From positions 28,776,070 to 28,840,069 of the forward strand of contig NC_080050.1 of assembly GCF_026212465.1 (NCBI RefSeq): 64,000 bases of DNA, in the 5' to 3' direction. Shown one piece after another: positions 35,385 through 47,900 of the stretch. The number at the start of each line of letters is the position of its first letter. Position 1 is the stretch's first letter. A model generated the notes under the pieces. It did no database searches. It saw nothing but the letters and a program-made list of their open reading frames with translations, and was not told the origin of the DNA. The translations under genes were made by a program, and so were the position numbers. This DNA comes from Amaranthus tricolor. Its lineage: Eukaryota; Streptophyta; Magnoliopsida; Caryophyllales; Amaranthaceae.

Positions 35385-38145
35385 TTATTCCACCCTCATA
35401 TGCTGTTGCAAATATGTGGCCCTTGGAACTGGCATTGGACTCGATTGTTTCCTCGGTGAAGAAGACTCCAATAAAGGCGTACTTAGTCCAGTAAGTGCTG
35501 AAATCCTGCTTGTATCGACGCCTCCAAATAGCAAGCGGTATGTCCAGCCGAGAACTTTGGGTGCATAACCCCTGTATAACAAGAACACATCGTACCAACT
35601 CGGGTACTTAACATAAGGATCTCCTCGGCACGCCCCTGCTACAATTAGCTTTGCAAATTCAGCCAATGCCCTGTCGTTACTCATTTGTACCTACAAAACG
35701 AAATGAATTGCGTTGGCCTATAGAAACCTCTTTTAAGTGATTGCTTAAGTAGGAAAGTCAGAAACGCTACGCTATGAGGCTCACCTCTCGCTCTTCCCTC
35801 CATTGCATGTCTGGGCCACTGTTTACCATAGATTTACCTCTTGTAATATCGGTCCCGATCCATCCATGGGTCGCAATTGTTATCCCTACATCCTCTTTCA
35901 CTTCAAGTCTCAATGTTTCGTAAAAATTCACTAACGCAGATTTTGCAGCCTAGTGGATAATCATCGACAGATGAAGATATATTACAAAACACAGTCATTA
36001 GCAAAACCCATTGCCGAGTAAAAAATCTCGTCGCAAATGCCTTAGCAACAAAACACCTCACACAACAAGACATCTCATAGCGTAATTATAGGAATCAATA
36101 AAACTTACCGAGTACAAACTCATGCTCGGCAAAGGAAACCAATTTTCAATCGACGCATTGACAATGATTCGGCCTTTGCTTTGTCGTAGATAAGGAAGAG
36201 CTACATAGGTTGGGTAAACATTCCCCCAAAAGTTTATATCCTGCCAACGGAATACACTAAAATGACTACAACACTAGATGCTACAAAAAATGTTCAATCG
36301 TCTCATATATATAATCAAAAGCAACGACAATGAAGTGGACAAACTTGTCCTCACCATCAGATGAGGAAATACGGACGTGTCGGTAGCTTCTTCAAAGTTG
36401 AATGTGTGGCCCAAACTTGTAGCATTCACTAAATGATCCACTGTGAATGAACACTTCAAGTTAGAAAGCTTAATTACACTTCTAATTGCATTTCTATTAA
36501 GTGGACACTCATTATCAGACCTTATGCCTTTAGTTTGCTAGCATACCATAATTCAACCATTGCCTTTAGTTTGCTAGCATCCCAACATCAGGTATGCTGA
36601 CAGCAAACTAAAGGAAAATGTTTGGTTTATTAAAAAAATAATCCTTAGAATTATTCACAGCGACTGAAAAAAAGTTAGATTATTAATATCAATTTTTTTT
36701 TCAATCATCTTCAATGATAAAGAGATACTCATCTCTCAACAAATTGGATATATAACCTAAAATGCACATTTATCATTTATGAATGCTTCTATTGTATAAT
36801 TATAATCATCGTCTCACGATGAATTATGAAAATTACCACGACCATAGAAAGTTATTGCTTCGTTGATGAACCTCCGACACTCGTCTTCTTTCACAACATC
36901 AGCAGCCACAATCATGACATGCTTTGCACCCATTCTTCTCGCATTCTCGCCAATTCCATGAAGCCTAGTTTCTCTTCGTGCTACTAGCACCAAGATCGAT
37001 CCTCTTTTTGCATATTCATAAGCAATTTGCTGAGATAAAGTAACAATGTATATGTTATATAATGAATTATGTTCTATGTATAATAGCAATGTATGTTATA
37101 CAATCAATAATGTTCTATCTTTAAGTAACAATATGAGTTTTTATTATAAGTATTTCATGCTTTGTTATATGGACTCTTCCTTTTACTTCAAGTACTTAGT
37201 TGACACTCGGACAATGGTATAACACTTTTAACACTTAAATTTTGGTTCAAAAAATATTTCAAATAAAAAGGGCAAAAGTGAGACTGCATACAAGTCCGAT
37301 TTGATGGGCGATGAGGCTCCATTTGTAATAGAAAGGAGTATGTTATCAAACTTATATGTTAGTTAAACATTTTTTAGTTTTTCGATTTCGATGTGAGATT
37401 AGATATGGGTTATTTTCCGTGTACAAATGAGTAAGTTACAATAAAAGAAGTATTTAGCAGGGGTCATCATACAAAATTGGTTTCAAAATCAAATGTCGAC
37501 TGAGCTTTGATTCAAATTTTGACTCGTAAATCATTCGATAAATTGCTTTTACATAGTTTTTGGTTTTTTTAACTCACTTCTTCTTACAAAGCACCGACTA
37601 ATTTACAAAACATCATCATAACACGGACTAATTTTACAAAACATCTTCATTACACTAACTTAAACAAATAGTTTAACACTAATAAATCATTCAATAATTA
37701 AATTAGTCAAACCTACCAACAATTTTAGTCAAACAAATCTATATATAAAATTAATGAGAGATCATCTCTAATTGGGTCGACCCATGAAGAAAAATATAGA
37801 GAAAGAGTGGACAACAAGCTTTTATGGATTGGGCATGAGAGACGATCACTCAGGCTGAATTTAAAATATTAAATATATATACCAATATATGCAAAAAATA
37901 AAATAAAAATGTAAAATTGGAAGTTAAGTAGAAAGAAGTAGAATTTATATATATATATATACCTCCCCAAGGGTAGAAGAAGCACCGGTAATAATAACAA
38001 CTTTATCTTCCATATTTTGAAAATAAAACATCCCATAAATCCATTCACATGCATTGATGAAACTCAATGTTGGCCATGCCATTGCTAGTATTACTAAACT
38101 TGCCGGAGGTACCACTAAATTCAATATTGAATTTACCCATTCCAT
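35385..38145 (-). CDS. HSD5: Steroleosin / 11-beta-hydroxysteroid dehydrogenase-like SDR (HSD5-like)
   Basis: Six exons on the minus strand (38145-37963, 37029-36837, 36440-36355, 36240-36109, 35949-35785, 35690-35385) encode 354 aa with frame kept at every GT-AG junction. Residues about 11-33 are a hydrophobic anchor with a proline knob (VVPPASL), as in oil-body steroleosins. An SDR domain follows: cofactor motif TGASSTLG (53-60), catalytic Ser184 (IIVNAS), and Tyr197-x3-Lys201 (YSAAK). Two departures from classical SDRs are visible: TGASSGIG has Thr in place of the middle Gly, and the VNNAG motif reads VNATS (130-134). From memory, HSD5-type proteins also lack VNNAG. The family binds lipid droplets and oxidises or reduces sterols with NADP(H). 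Start 38145 is preferred over the upstream ATG at 38184, which would add a poly-Lys leader before the membrane anchor. RY and G-box motifs lie upstream. Confidence 0.9.
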
Positions 38146-38332
38146 TTCTTTTTTTCTTTTTTTTTTTTTATATTTTTTTATCAAATAACAATTAATTAAT
38201 TAATTAGACATGAACATATGAAGGAAACCAAGAAAAAAGATTTAATGAGAAAGAAGATGATAAATGAATGAAGGATAATAGTAAAAGTATTATTTGAAGG
38301 GAGATGATGACGAATGATCAACACAATGTTCC

Positions 38333-38360
38333 CATGCAAACCTTCTTTCTCACACGTGTC
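38333..38360. promoter_or_regulatory. RY motif plus G-box/ABRE upstream of the steroleosin gene
   Basis: CATGCA at 38333-38338 is the core of the seed RY element (B3 factors of the ABI3/FUS3/LEC2 group). CACACGTGTC at 38351-38360 contains a G-box with ABRE context (bZIP, ABA response). They lie about 190-215 bp upstream of the start codon at 38145 and are 12 bp apart. The pairing fits seed-maturation control of an oil-body protein. The motifs are read from sequence; activity is inference. Confidence 0.5.
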
Positions 38361-38663
38361 TTTTTTCAGATCAACCTTTTTCTATTATGACAAATGCTCT
38401 CTCCTTTTTTGGCATTTTATTGCTCAACTCGTTGCTTCCAATTTGGACTCCTCATCTCATTGAATTACATATTATCACAATTTTAATTTTATTTATGGTC
38501 GATTCATAGACATATAATCTCACAATAATTACACATTTGGATATATACTCACTTTATCACTTAAATACTTTCACATATTTGTGTCAGATGAAGCAAACTT
38601 TAAGGAATAGACTAAGTATTTGCACCGATCAAAGATCATCTTATCCTAAATATTATCTGCTCG

Positions 38664-38900
38664 TTTTGTATGAGACCATCTTATCATGAGACGGTTCATA
38701 TAATAGTCTATTTCTTCAATTGATTAGTTTAAAATCATAAGTAATCGTTTTAAGGTTATAAGTAATCACTTTAAGACTATAAAAAATAATTTTATTAAAA
38801 TTATAAGTAGTCACTTTAACATTATAAGTAATCATTCTAAAATAAAAAATATATATTGAGTCAGCTTAATAAAAATGATCTCATTATATGACCGTCTCAT
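38664..38900. mobile_element. inverted-repeat MITE with internal minisatellite
   Basis: TTGTATGAGACCATCTTATC on the left and ATGACCGTCTCATTTAAA on the right are inverted at the GAGAC core. The interior repeats AATTATAAGTAATCACTTTA-like units. An element at 55311-55485 has the same ends and interior. Confidence 0.5.
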
Positions 38901-39254
38901 TTAAAAATTAGTGAATTGTTATTATATTGAATTGCGAAATGTGTTTTTTTTTTCAAATATTTCATGTTTTTATATTAATATTGACAGATAGCTTAATGGA
39001 TAATAATAATGTGGGAGTGATATACAAGTCTAGGATCAGTTGTAGAGCGTTCATGATGTATTATTACATATGTTCAGGGTCGTCAATCAGTACGTATAAA
39101 TCGGTTTATAGCATGGGATCCCATTGTTAGAGGTGCCCAGAAATTCATTGTTCATTAATTGTTTCAATTACCACAAAAATCTTAAATGAAATCGTTTTAA
39201 TTGTGAGATTCATCTTATTCGGCCGGTCTAATTATATATATCTTTTTATCAATT

Positions 39255-39560
39255 TCACAAATTAAAATATCAATTTCAAGAGTTAAAAGACCAATTTGAA
39301 AACTTAAAAGATCAATTTCTATAATTTAAAATTGACATTTTAAGTCAAGAAATTTGACAATTTCAAAAATTAAAAGGTCAATTTCTTTTTTTAAAATATC
39401 AATTACAAGACTTAAAAGACCAATTACAAAACTTAAAAATTCTCATTTCAACTTTAAAAAAGAATGACTCAAACATTAAAATTGATGTTAAAAACGTTGA
39501 AATTGACCTTTTAAGTCTTGAAATTGTTTTTTTATGTCTTGAAATTAAGAAATTATTCAA
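39255..39560. repeat. mirrored minisatellite of about 20-bp units
   Basis: The first part repeats ACTTAAAAGACCAATTTCA-like units and the last part contains the inverse, GAAATTGACCTTTTAAGTC. It is therefore a tandem repeat arranged as a foldback. It is AT-rich and non-coding. Confidence 0.55.
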
Positions 39561-39749
39561 AAAAATTATTGAGCCTGGTCTAATTGCACGGCTTAGACTA
39601 TCCCATAGGAGAGTAAAACTTTATGTTACGCTGCTTGTCCGAGCAAATAAGATCGAAAGCATTATGTTTGACGAAACAAAAAATGCTTACCTGAGATTGA
39701 ATCCTTCTTCTCTTGTCCGTATTAGCCCATTCGACAAAATTCGTCTCAA

Positions 39750-40342
39750 CACAATCCAATCTTTATTGGAAAATTTGAAAAAAATAAGACCTTTGGCTTT
39801 TAGTAACTTTAGTCAAAAAATAAGCTTTGGCCAAACTTTATTTTCAAAATAAGCGATTTTGGCCCCAAAGCTAAGCTTGGTCCATAATTGCTGTTACTAA
39901 CAGCGAGTATAAAGAAATGGTCAAAAAATTTTAGTCAAGGATAAAGTCGCTGTTACTAACAGCGACATATGGGTTGACTGGTCAACTATAAAGTTGTTGT
40001 TAGTAACAGCGACCTTATGCGTGCCTAAATACAGCAGTCTTCTTTCTCCTTCCTCATTTCACCTTTGGTTTAGTATTTAAACACGCATAAGGCCGTTGTT
40101 ACTAACAGCGACTTTATAGTTGACCAGTCAACCCATATGTCGCTGTTAGTAAAAGCGACTTTACCTTTGACTAAATTTTTTGACCATTTCTTTATACTCG
40201 CTGTTAGTAACAGCAATTACGTACCGAGCCTAGCGTTGGGGCCAAAGACGCTTATTTTGAAAATAAAGTTTAGCCAAAGCTTATTTTTTGATCAAAGTTA
40301 TTAAAAAAATCTTATTTTTTTCAAATTTTATCTTTATTGTAC
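39750..40342. mobile_element. large foldback element with nested GCTGTTACTAACAGC palindromes
   Basis: Arms of about 270 bp are inverted copies. AATTTGAAAAAAATAAG, AAAAATAAGCTTTGGCC, AACTTTATTTTCAAAATAAG and ATATGGGTTGACTGGTCAAC on the left each have their inverse on the right. Within both arms TCGCTGTTACTAACAGCGA, itself a palindrome, recurs with variants at about 39889, 39945, 39992, 40091, 40138 and 40199. The spacer is about 50 bp around 40046. No transposase or clear target duplication. The transcript would form a long hairpin. Confidence 0.8.
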
Positions 40343-40502
40343 CGAGCCCATTGAACCATGGACTATAACTCAACCCACCCTAATTCTGCTTGGATTGATA
40401 TCTGCATATTTATGGGTTGAATAGCATTATCCGCCGTCATCCACGACGTAGTGGGCTGTGGGCTGTGGCTAACGCCTTATGTTACACCTAAGTGTGTAAA
40501 TA

Positions 40503-40892
40503 CAATTATTCCTGTGAGAGATGGTCTTTTTAAAATACCATCTTTAAGTAGACTGGTCCAAAAAGAAAAATATAGGGTAAGTTTTTCGAAAGGTATTAAG
40601 AGTATTGTAATTTGTAAGTAGGCACTTAGAATGTTGTAAGTATTAGCACTTACCCAGTGGACATTAAGTATATTGTAAGTAGGTTTTAAGATATTGTAAG
40701 TACGCATTAAGGATAAGATAAGTAGGCTAATAGATTAAGTTTTTTGGTAATCATTAAGAATATTGTAAGTAGGCATTTTAAGTACTTTTTCGATGGGCAT
40801 TATAAGTAGGCATTAAGATAATATAAGTAGTCACTAAATATATAGTAAGTGGACATTAAAGTTTAATGGGTTGGGCTTAAGAGACATAGCTG
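40503..40892. mobile_element. Mutator-like MITE with internal GTAAGTAGGCATTAAG minisatellite
   Basis: The element is 390 bp. Its ends (CAATTATTCCTGTGAGAGAT and TTAAGAGACATAGCTG) are the inverse of the family termini at 28906-29057. It is flanked by GTGTAAATA (40494-40502) and GTGTGAATA (40893-40901), a 9-bp duplication with one mismatch. The interior is about ten copies of a GTAAGTAGGCATTAAG-like unit. Confidence 0.65.
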
Positions 40893-41574
40893 GTGTGAAT
40901 AACCCTTCTATGTGAAGATGAACCTAAACAACAAAAAATAACATACTACAATTTTCTTGTCCTTGAGTGAGAAGCCAGCTGAAATTTGTTTAAAAATTTG
41001 TTCAATTAAATTGGGAATTGGATCTTGTCACAACTAGAGCAGGTATTACTTTTAACGAGCAACGTCCTATGTTCGATTCTCATATAATTCTTTTACAGGC
41101 CTGTCTCGTAAATTTTGGAGTCCCTGTGCTAAATTTATATTATTGGCCCTTACAATTAAAAAAAAATCAAAATACTAATATATGATAAAATATTTCCATT
41201 GATTACACTAATAATATTTGACTCTTTATTGCTGGCTACTATCTTGTAAAATAGTTTTCATGTGTTTGCGGTAATTGAAACAATGAACAAATACATATTA
41301 ATGGCTTTTTAGGGTCCCTTTGATAGTGTGGCCCAATACAGTATAGATCGCTATGCACATGCTAATCAATAACCATAAATTATGGTCCTTTCCTTCTTTT
41401 AATAATCTGTTACATAATCCAAAAATATCATTTACATTTATTTGAAATAATAATGTCAATCCACACAAATCACAGGAGAAAACTGTATCAATCAAGGATT
41501 AAGAGAGAAAAATGAGCCTTTGAATTTTTATCATCAAAAGCCAGTAAACATTTATAAAAGCCCTTACCTCTTGC

Positions 41575-41918
41575 TAGGAATGTTCAAGGGTCTAAGACCC
41601 TAGTCCCTACCCATACCTTGTTGAACCATACCTTTTCTTAAAGATACGGTGAGAGTTTAACTTTTTTAACTTCGACTCTAAGGGTCTAAATTAATACTTA
41701 ATGGTTTAGATTCAGATCATAATCCAAGTTCTAAAAATTTAAGGATTCGAAGGATCCAAATAAGAGTCTAAAATTTTGGACACTTAAATAAATGTTTTGT
41801 TTCGGATCTAAATTTATAGACCTTAAAAATCAGGATATAGATCTGACCACAAAATTAGGACCCAAATAAGGATACCTTAGGTTCAGACCCGGTTCGAACC
41901 AAAAAATGCCCATCTCTA
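41575..41918. mobile_element. hAT-like MITE
   Basis: The left end TAGGAATGTTCAAGGGTC and the right end, reverse-complemented TAGAGATGGGCATTTTTTGG, share TAG-type termini and sub-terminal GGGTCT/AGACCC repeats. CTCTTG lies immediately outside both ends (allowing a 1-bp shift), suggesting an 8-bp duplication that has decayed. It is non-coding. Confidence 0.5.
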
Positions 41919-43221
41919 ACTCTTGGCAGCACACTCAAAGACCATAAAATGCTTTTTAACATTCTCACACGTGAGCTGGATTTGGTGTATCACCTTATTA
42001 ACACTTTGTATTATGTACTTAAGTTTCAGATCCTTTCAGTTTATCTACTATTAAGGTTGCAAGTCACATTTATGTGACAAAGAGGAGAAGATGTAACCCT
42101 TCTATAAGCTCAAATGAAATTTACTATTAGCTAAAATCAATTCGTAATATCATAAGTTACGCTTCAACTTTATAAAATAATGTATACTTTTCTCTTTTTT
42201 TGATGTGGGTAACTTATATATAGGTAATAAATGAACACTTTAACCGTATAATAAAAAATCTAGTAAATATTGACAAAGTTCTCTGATAGGGCATTTTTGG
42301 TGAATATTAAGCGTATAAAAACAATGATGAAGAAAATGATAAAGCAAACAATAAAGAAAACAATGTTCCATTATTAAGATGTATACATATTGTTAAGAAA
42401 TAGATTCAATCAAAAGGTTAATTCAATGTTGGTTGAAGACTTAGCTGAAAGCCTTATATTGATATGCTACATAATTTATGATGTTTCATCGCACAAAGCC
42501 CTTTGAGCTTAAAGTGTAAATGCAATACATGTTTTTTCTATACATGGTGCTAACTAAGTGAAGCCCCATAATATGTTACATAATCTATCACATCTATTCA
42601 TATGCAAGTCCTCTTGGTTAGAAGTGTTAATACAACACAGTCTCTCCCTATACATAACGCTAAATATTAAACTTCGAACTGAGAGGTGGATGGAGATTCA
42701 AATCTGTAACCTTTAATTTTATCATATTGACTTTTAATGTAATGTTAATATACCAACTCAACCAAAAACTTAATCTAATAGCTAAAGACCCATATGTCAT
42801 ATTCCATATTCTGTCAAAACTAGAATACATAAAGAAAAGAAATGCATCTAGTTTGTGTGAATGATGAACTTATGAATAAAATAGAGAATAATACAAATCA
42901 TTTCATGCGTTTATTCCTGACTGCCAAATCTAGATGCCTAAAATAGTGAGCATCTAGATGATGCTATCATTTAAAAATTAAAATATATACTTTTTTTCTT
43001 TCGAGTTTTTTTATCAAATGAGGCAAACTCTGAAAGATGAGAAGAATATAGATAAATTAAAAAATGTTGAGAATCGACATAGATTGCTTCATATAACAGC
43101 AAGCATTAAACGGACACATTGGTCCAATCCATGCAATATAACGTTTTCCAAAGCAAAATACAAAGAAGCCGACACTGTCATATTCTATGGTTTTGAGAAA
43201 TAGCAGCTGTCCCTGTTCTGC

Positions 43222-43497
43222 TCCAACTTAGCTTAAGCTTATGATCAAGGTTCTATAATATGTTACATACTCTAATACGTTTTTTTATATGAGAGTTCTT
43301 TGATTAGAAGTGTGAATGCAACACACACCTTCTTTATATCTAGCAGTGAATATTTCACTTTAAATGAGAAGTGATTGAGATTCGAATCCGTAACCTCTTG
43401 TCACGTTGACTTTTGATACCAAGTCAAGAAATGAACTCAACCAAAAGTTTACGCTTATGGTTGAGCCCCCAGAATATGCTATATACTCTAACACTGC
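43222..43497. repeat. dispersed-repeat insertion present only in copy A
   Basis: Copy B reads straight from CCCTGTTCTGCT into GCTTGTGCTTATAATATTAC, whereas copy A has about 276 bp between the equivalent points. The extra DNA contains the family phrases GATTAGAAGTGTGAATGCA, TTTCACTTTAAATGAG, GAGATTCGAATCCGTAACC and CTCAACCAAAAGTTTACGC. Its ends are similar in direct orientation. Confidence 0.6.
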
Positions 43498-43526
43498 TTA
43501 TGCTTATATATTACATGGTTTACGCT

Positions 43527-44044
43527 TAGGCTTCTCAAACAGATCAGCTTGGGTCGGGTTTGAGTTTGGATCATATGTAAACAGGTCAAAACCTTTGACC
43601 CAAACCTAACCTATTTAGTAATTGGCTCAAAAATCAAAATCCTGTAAATCCTGTCTTGACCTGCAATAGATCAAGTCGACCTGATTTCGATTCACTTAAC
43701 TCGTTTATAGTTTTTTTTTCATTTTAAGGTGTATAACATTGACTACGTCTTTTTTTTAGGCCTTAATTTTAAACTTTTTAGTTTTGTAGTTATTTATTTT
43801 GTATTTACTATGAAAAATCGTATCAAATGAATTAAGTTTAAGTTATACTTATTGATTTAACTCAGAAATAACTCGTTTGGTTAAATGGGTTATACTGGTT
43901 TGTTTTAATTTTAAAATTTTGACCTGAAAACAGATCAGATCGGATCAATCCATTTAATTAATTTGATCAAAAATTTCAACCCAAATCCAATTATTTCGAG
44001 TAGGTTTAAATCGAATTAGTAGAGCGGATCAACTTTCACTACAA
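43527..44044. mobile_element. hAT-like insertion present only in copy A
   Basis: Copy A has about 0.5 kb here, rich in GGGTCGGGTTTG, GACCCAAACC and GATCAGATCGGATC phrases, of the sort found inside hAT MITEs. Copy B joins CATGGTTTACGCTA directly to ATGTAAGTACAAATT-type sequence. Exact ends and target duplication are unclear. Confidence 0.5.
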
Positions 44045-44924
44045 AACAGTCGGTTATGTAAGTACAAATTTATAATGCACTCAACTATATTTGCCACTAT
44101 TAAATAACTTCGGAGTTACTGCATTTTACTTTATTACGCAATTAAATATGTTATTTTAATTGTTTATATTTTAAATTATGTATAATAATTAATTATTATA
44201 AAATTTTTAAATTATGAAAATACGCAATTAAACGATTCAAACAATATTTCGTTTGACTAGATATATTTTTTCTTATACATTAATTGCAATATATAAGATA
44301 AATTTAACTAATAAACTATATTAAAAATACTTGTGTAGTAAGTATTATAGAATGAAGGTATTTTTTGTGAGAATATTGAAAATTGAATCATCCACCTACT
44401 TGTTTCAGCCATTAGTAATATACTAATATTGTACACATACTATGTACGATTTGGTTCATCTTCTAGCTTGCTTGGGGAATTAAACAATTTACATTAATAA
44501 ATATTTAAATATGTATATATCAAATCTTTTTACCCATTTGGAATTAACAAAGTTTATCATGATAAATGAAGAGCATAAAAGATACATATATGTTTGAGAT
44601 ATCGTCATTTTAATTGGTTTTTTATTTTTTTATTGATAAAAACTGATTTTTAAAAGTCATCGATAATAAATTCTAATAAATAACTAAGTCGTTAAAAACT
44701 TAACTAAATAACATTCATTTGCAAAACAAGCCATGCATTATGAATTAAAGAAGTAGGATTGGATTATGCATATAAAAAAGAGTTGTGAGATGTTAATGCA
44801 AATTGCAGCATTTGATGAGTATAAGATTATCCAAATGATACAAGATGTGTAGAAAATGATGAAGTATCTAAATTTTAGCTTTGTGTAGAAGTGCATGACC
44901 AAACTGGTTGGTAGGTTCCCATTT

Positions 44925-47900
44925 TTAAGAGAGTCTTGGGACCTGCAAAATTCCAATATTTTACTTATGAGAGGAAACTAATGCAATCAAATTAATCAGA
45001 TCCATCAATCAATCAGCTGTCTTTTGGTAGATTCTTAGTCACCCCATCATGCTAGCAGCTATGCTTTACAAATACAAGTACTTCTAAATACTAATAAGTT
45101 GCATTACACTTGGTCATACTACTTCTATCTTATTTTATACTCCTTTTTATTTAATATAGGTGTCTCATTTACTTTTTGGATACTATTTACTTTTTACTCT
45201 TAATTTGTATTTTATTATTAATCTATAAGTTAAAACATAATCAATCGGAATCTTGTTTGATTCGTCTCAATGCAAGAATTGTTCATATCAATTTTTCATA
45301 ATTTTTAATTATGCACAATTAAAAATATCAAGGATTGAATAAGTACATTGGATAAAGTGCATAAAGCAAATGAGACACTTGTGGTGAACAGAAGGGAACA
45401 CTACTTTCTATTCCATTTAGTTTTTCATACTTGTCGAGACAACATTTTAACTCTTAATATCTTTAATTATTCTTAATTTGAGTTGATTTAAATGTTTTTC
45501 AAATTAAATTGCATCATCTTTGAAATTAAGTCGTAAAATTGTGCATATTAAATTAAATTTGTGTTAATTAATTCAAGGTATGACCTATTTAAGTCGGTCT
45601 ATGTAAATGCAACGTAGTCTTTGATCCATGACTCTTGCTATTCATTTCAATTTTATTTTATTTATTAGTTGTTGATGATATATTTTTAAAAGTCTTATTT
45701 GCTTTTTGCATGTTTATTAATGTATTAATTTAATTTTTAATATCTTTTAATTACATGTAATTAAAAATTATACAAATAGATAATACCTTATGTTGAGATG
45801 AATCAAACAAGATCTCATTTGACAATATTTTAATTTATAGATTACGAATAAATTACAAATTAATAAAATTGGTCAATAGTACTAAAAAAACAAATAAGAC
45901 GTTTAAAAAAAACAGAGAGAAATATTAAATTTAATATATTTTTATTTTCTATATAAAATCTTTTGTATAGTCAAATGTTACGATTTACTCCACATTGATA
46001 CGAAAAAGACTAGTTTAAGGTTTAGGCTTAAAAAAAACTGATTGTACTTTTTGAATTCACCGACATGTTTTAGGTTTTCGTATTCTTTTATTTGACTATT
46101 TGTGCCAGATATCGTTGAGTTGACCACTGCTACGCGTAAATCGTGAGATCCTTTTTCTAAGTTTATCAATTAAATTATTAATATACTATATATTTATTTG
46201 ATACTTCCTGTGTCTCCATGAGTCTGCAACGAAAATATTTTAACTTAAATAAAATTTAAGAATTTGTGGGGTTATTTAAATTGTAGGAAGATATTAAAAG
46301 AGAAAGAAAATATTAACAAGATTTAAAGAAGTATAAGAAATTTAGGAAATGAGGATAACAGACATATCATAACTGTATTCAGGAGATATTTTCATAAGAG
46401 AAATTGTAGAAAAGTTAAAAGAAACATATTAAAATAGAGTGTTTGGTAATTACAAATGGAACAAAGGGCATACTACTAAATATAATAAATCAACAAAAAA
46501 TTGATTGAGTAATAAGAATAAGCCGAAGAGAAAATGAGTCATGGATAAAATTTTTTTAGAAAAATATAAAATCATATAGAAAAATATAAAAAATTTAAAA
46601 GTATAAATGTCAATAAAATGTGTATTAATTTCAAAAGTACAGAAGAAATACGTGGCAAGATTCTTTTATACATCTAACTTACAAAAAATAATGTAAACTT
46701 TTTTAGGGAATAATCAGCGCACAATTTGGTTCTTTGATAGTTCTCTTCTTTTTATCTTCTTAATTAGTATTTTTTTTCTTTAATTTTGCCAATAATAAAA
46801 AACATATTCTGTATTCGATTTTCTTATATATTAATAAAATATCAACTCAAAAAAAAATATTAATAAAATATATTTTGTTTTCTGTAGATATAGCTTACAC
46901 ATTGTCAGTAAATTACGTTAAATTTATATGTGATCTTTATAATTTTCTGGTTCTTATAAAAGACTATACTTTGCTCTATCTAATAATAGTTTCTTGGTTT
47001 ATCCTTTTTTTTATCTTTTTATTTAGTACTTCATCTTTTTTTTTTATTATTTTTTTATTTTTTTAATTTTGCCAATTCGGAGTATATATAAAGTTTTTGG
47101 TAACAAGTTATCCTAGAAGGACAAAGAGACCATCTTTGGATTCAATCTCATCTTAGTCATTCAATTGCTTTTAACTTCATTATAAATAAGCTTAGTAAAA
47201 AACTTTGTTATTATATGAATCAAAAAATTAAAAAGTGTAGATAATAGATAATTTTTAAGAATAAGTTCACTTACTATATATAACTTTTTTTTTTTTTTTT
47301 TTTTTTTTTTGAAATGTACTATATATAACTTAAATATGCCTAAATAAGTAATTATATGAATCCTAACCAACTGGTTTTGAGTTTAATTTCCATCAAATTT
47401 ACCTTTTCTTCAGCCTATTTTATAACTTTAAAAAAAAGTTATATGAATCCTTGATTCTAACAAATTAGCTACCACTAATATTTATTGTTTAGACACATTA
47501 AGAAAAAATTATTTGATACTCTTTTTGTCCTCTTAATTTACACCACTTTTTATTTAATTTGTCCCATTAATTTTGCATTTTTTCTCTTTTAACAATATTT
47601 TCACTCATTTTCTTCTAATCTCATTCATAAACATATATCTTCTCTCTATCTTAAAAACTTATTTCTAATTTTATGTCGTTTTCTTTAATTCAATTCTCAA
47701 TGATATTGATGACATAAAATTATTATTATTATTAATATGAAAAAAGGTGAATACTAGTACTTGTTATTAATCCACTGCAAATGTAAGTATATCTCCTAGA
47801 ATCAAATATATATAGTTTGATTGACAAAGACAAGTACAATTAACACTATCAAAAGCCGAGTTACTCTTTGACTGCACTCTCGTCTATGGATATGAGTTAT

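Larger units (their letters stand above)
42375..47000. repeat. segmental duplication, copy A
   Basis: Many long, ordered matches with 51.92-60.55 kb run in the same orientation. Examples are ACAGCAAGCATTAAAC at 43098 and 52739, GAAGCCGACACTGTCATATT at 43166 and 52811, and ACATGTTTTAGGTTTTCGTA at 46063 and 58043. Others are the WOX11 last-exon region at 44.9 and 55.1 kb, and TTAGGGAATAATCA at 46704 and 60356. It spans the 3' part of WOX11 and downstream DNA. Relative to copy B it has two insertions, 43222-43497 and 43527-44044. Confidence 0.85.

Noticed and set aside
35359..35598. Second minus-strand frame over the last steroleosin exon
   Set aside because: Out-of-frame shadow of exon 6.
41060..41090. 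tRNA-like B-box phrase TATGTTCGATTCTCAT (also TATGTTCGATTCTCACT at 51247)
   Set aside because: No acceptor stem, D-arm or anticodon arm can be drawn at the right distances; at most a tRNA-derived SINE relic.
43386..43402. Another B-box-like phrase, GATTCGAATCCGTAACC
   Set aside because: It is part of the dispersed repeat family seen several times in the window, without tRNA folding.
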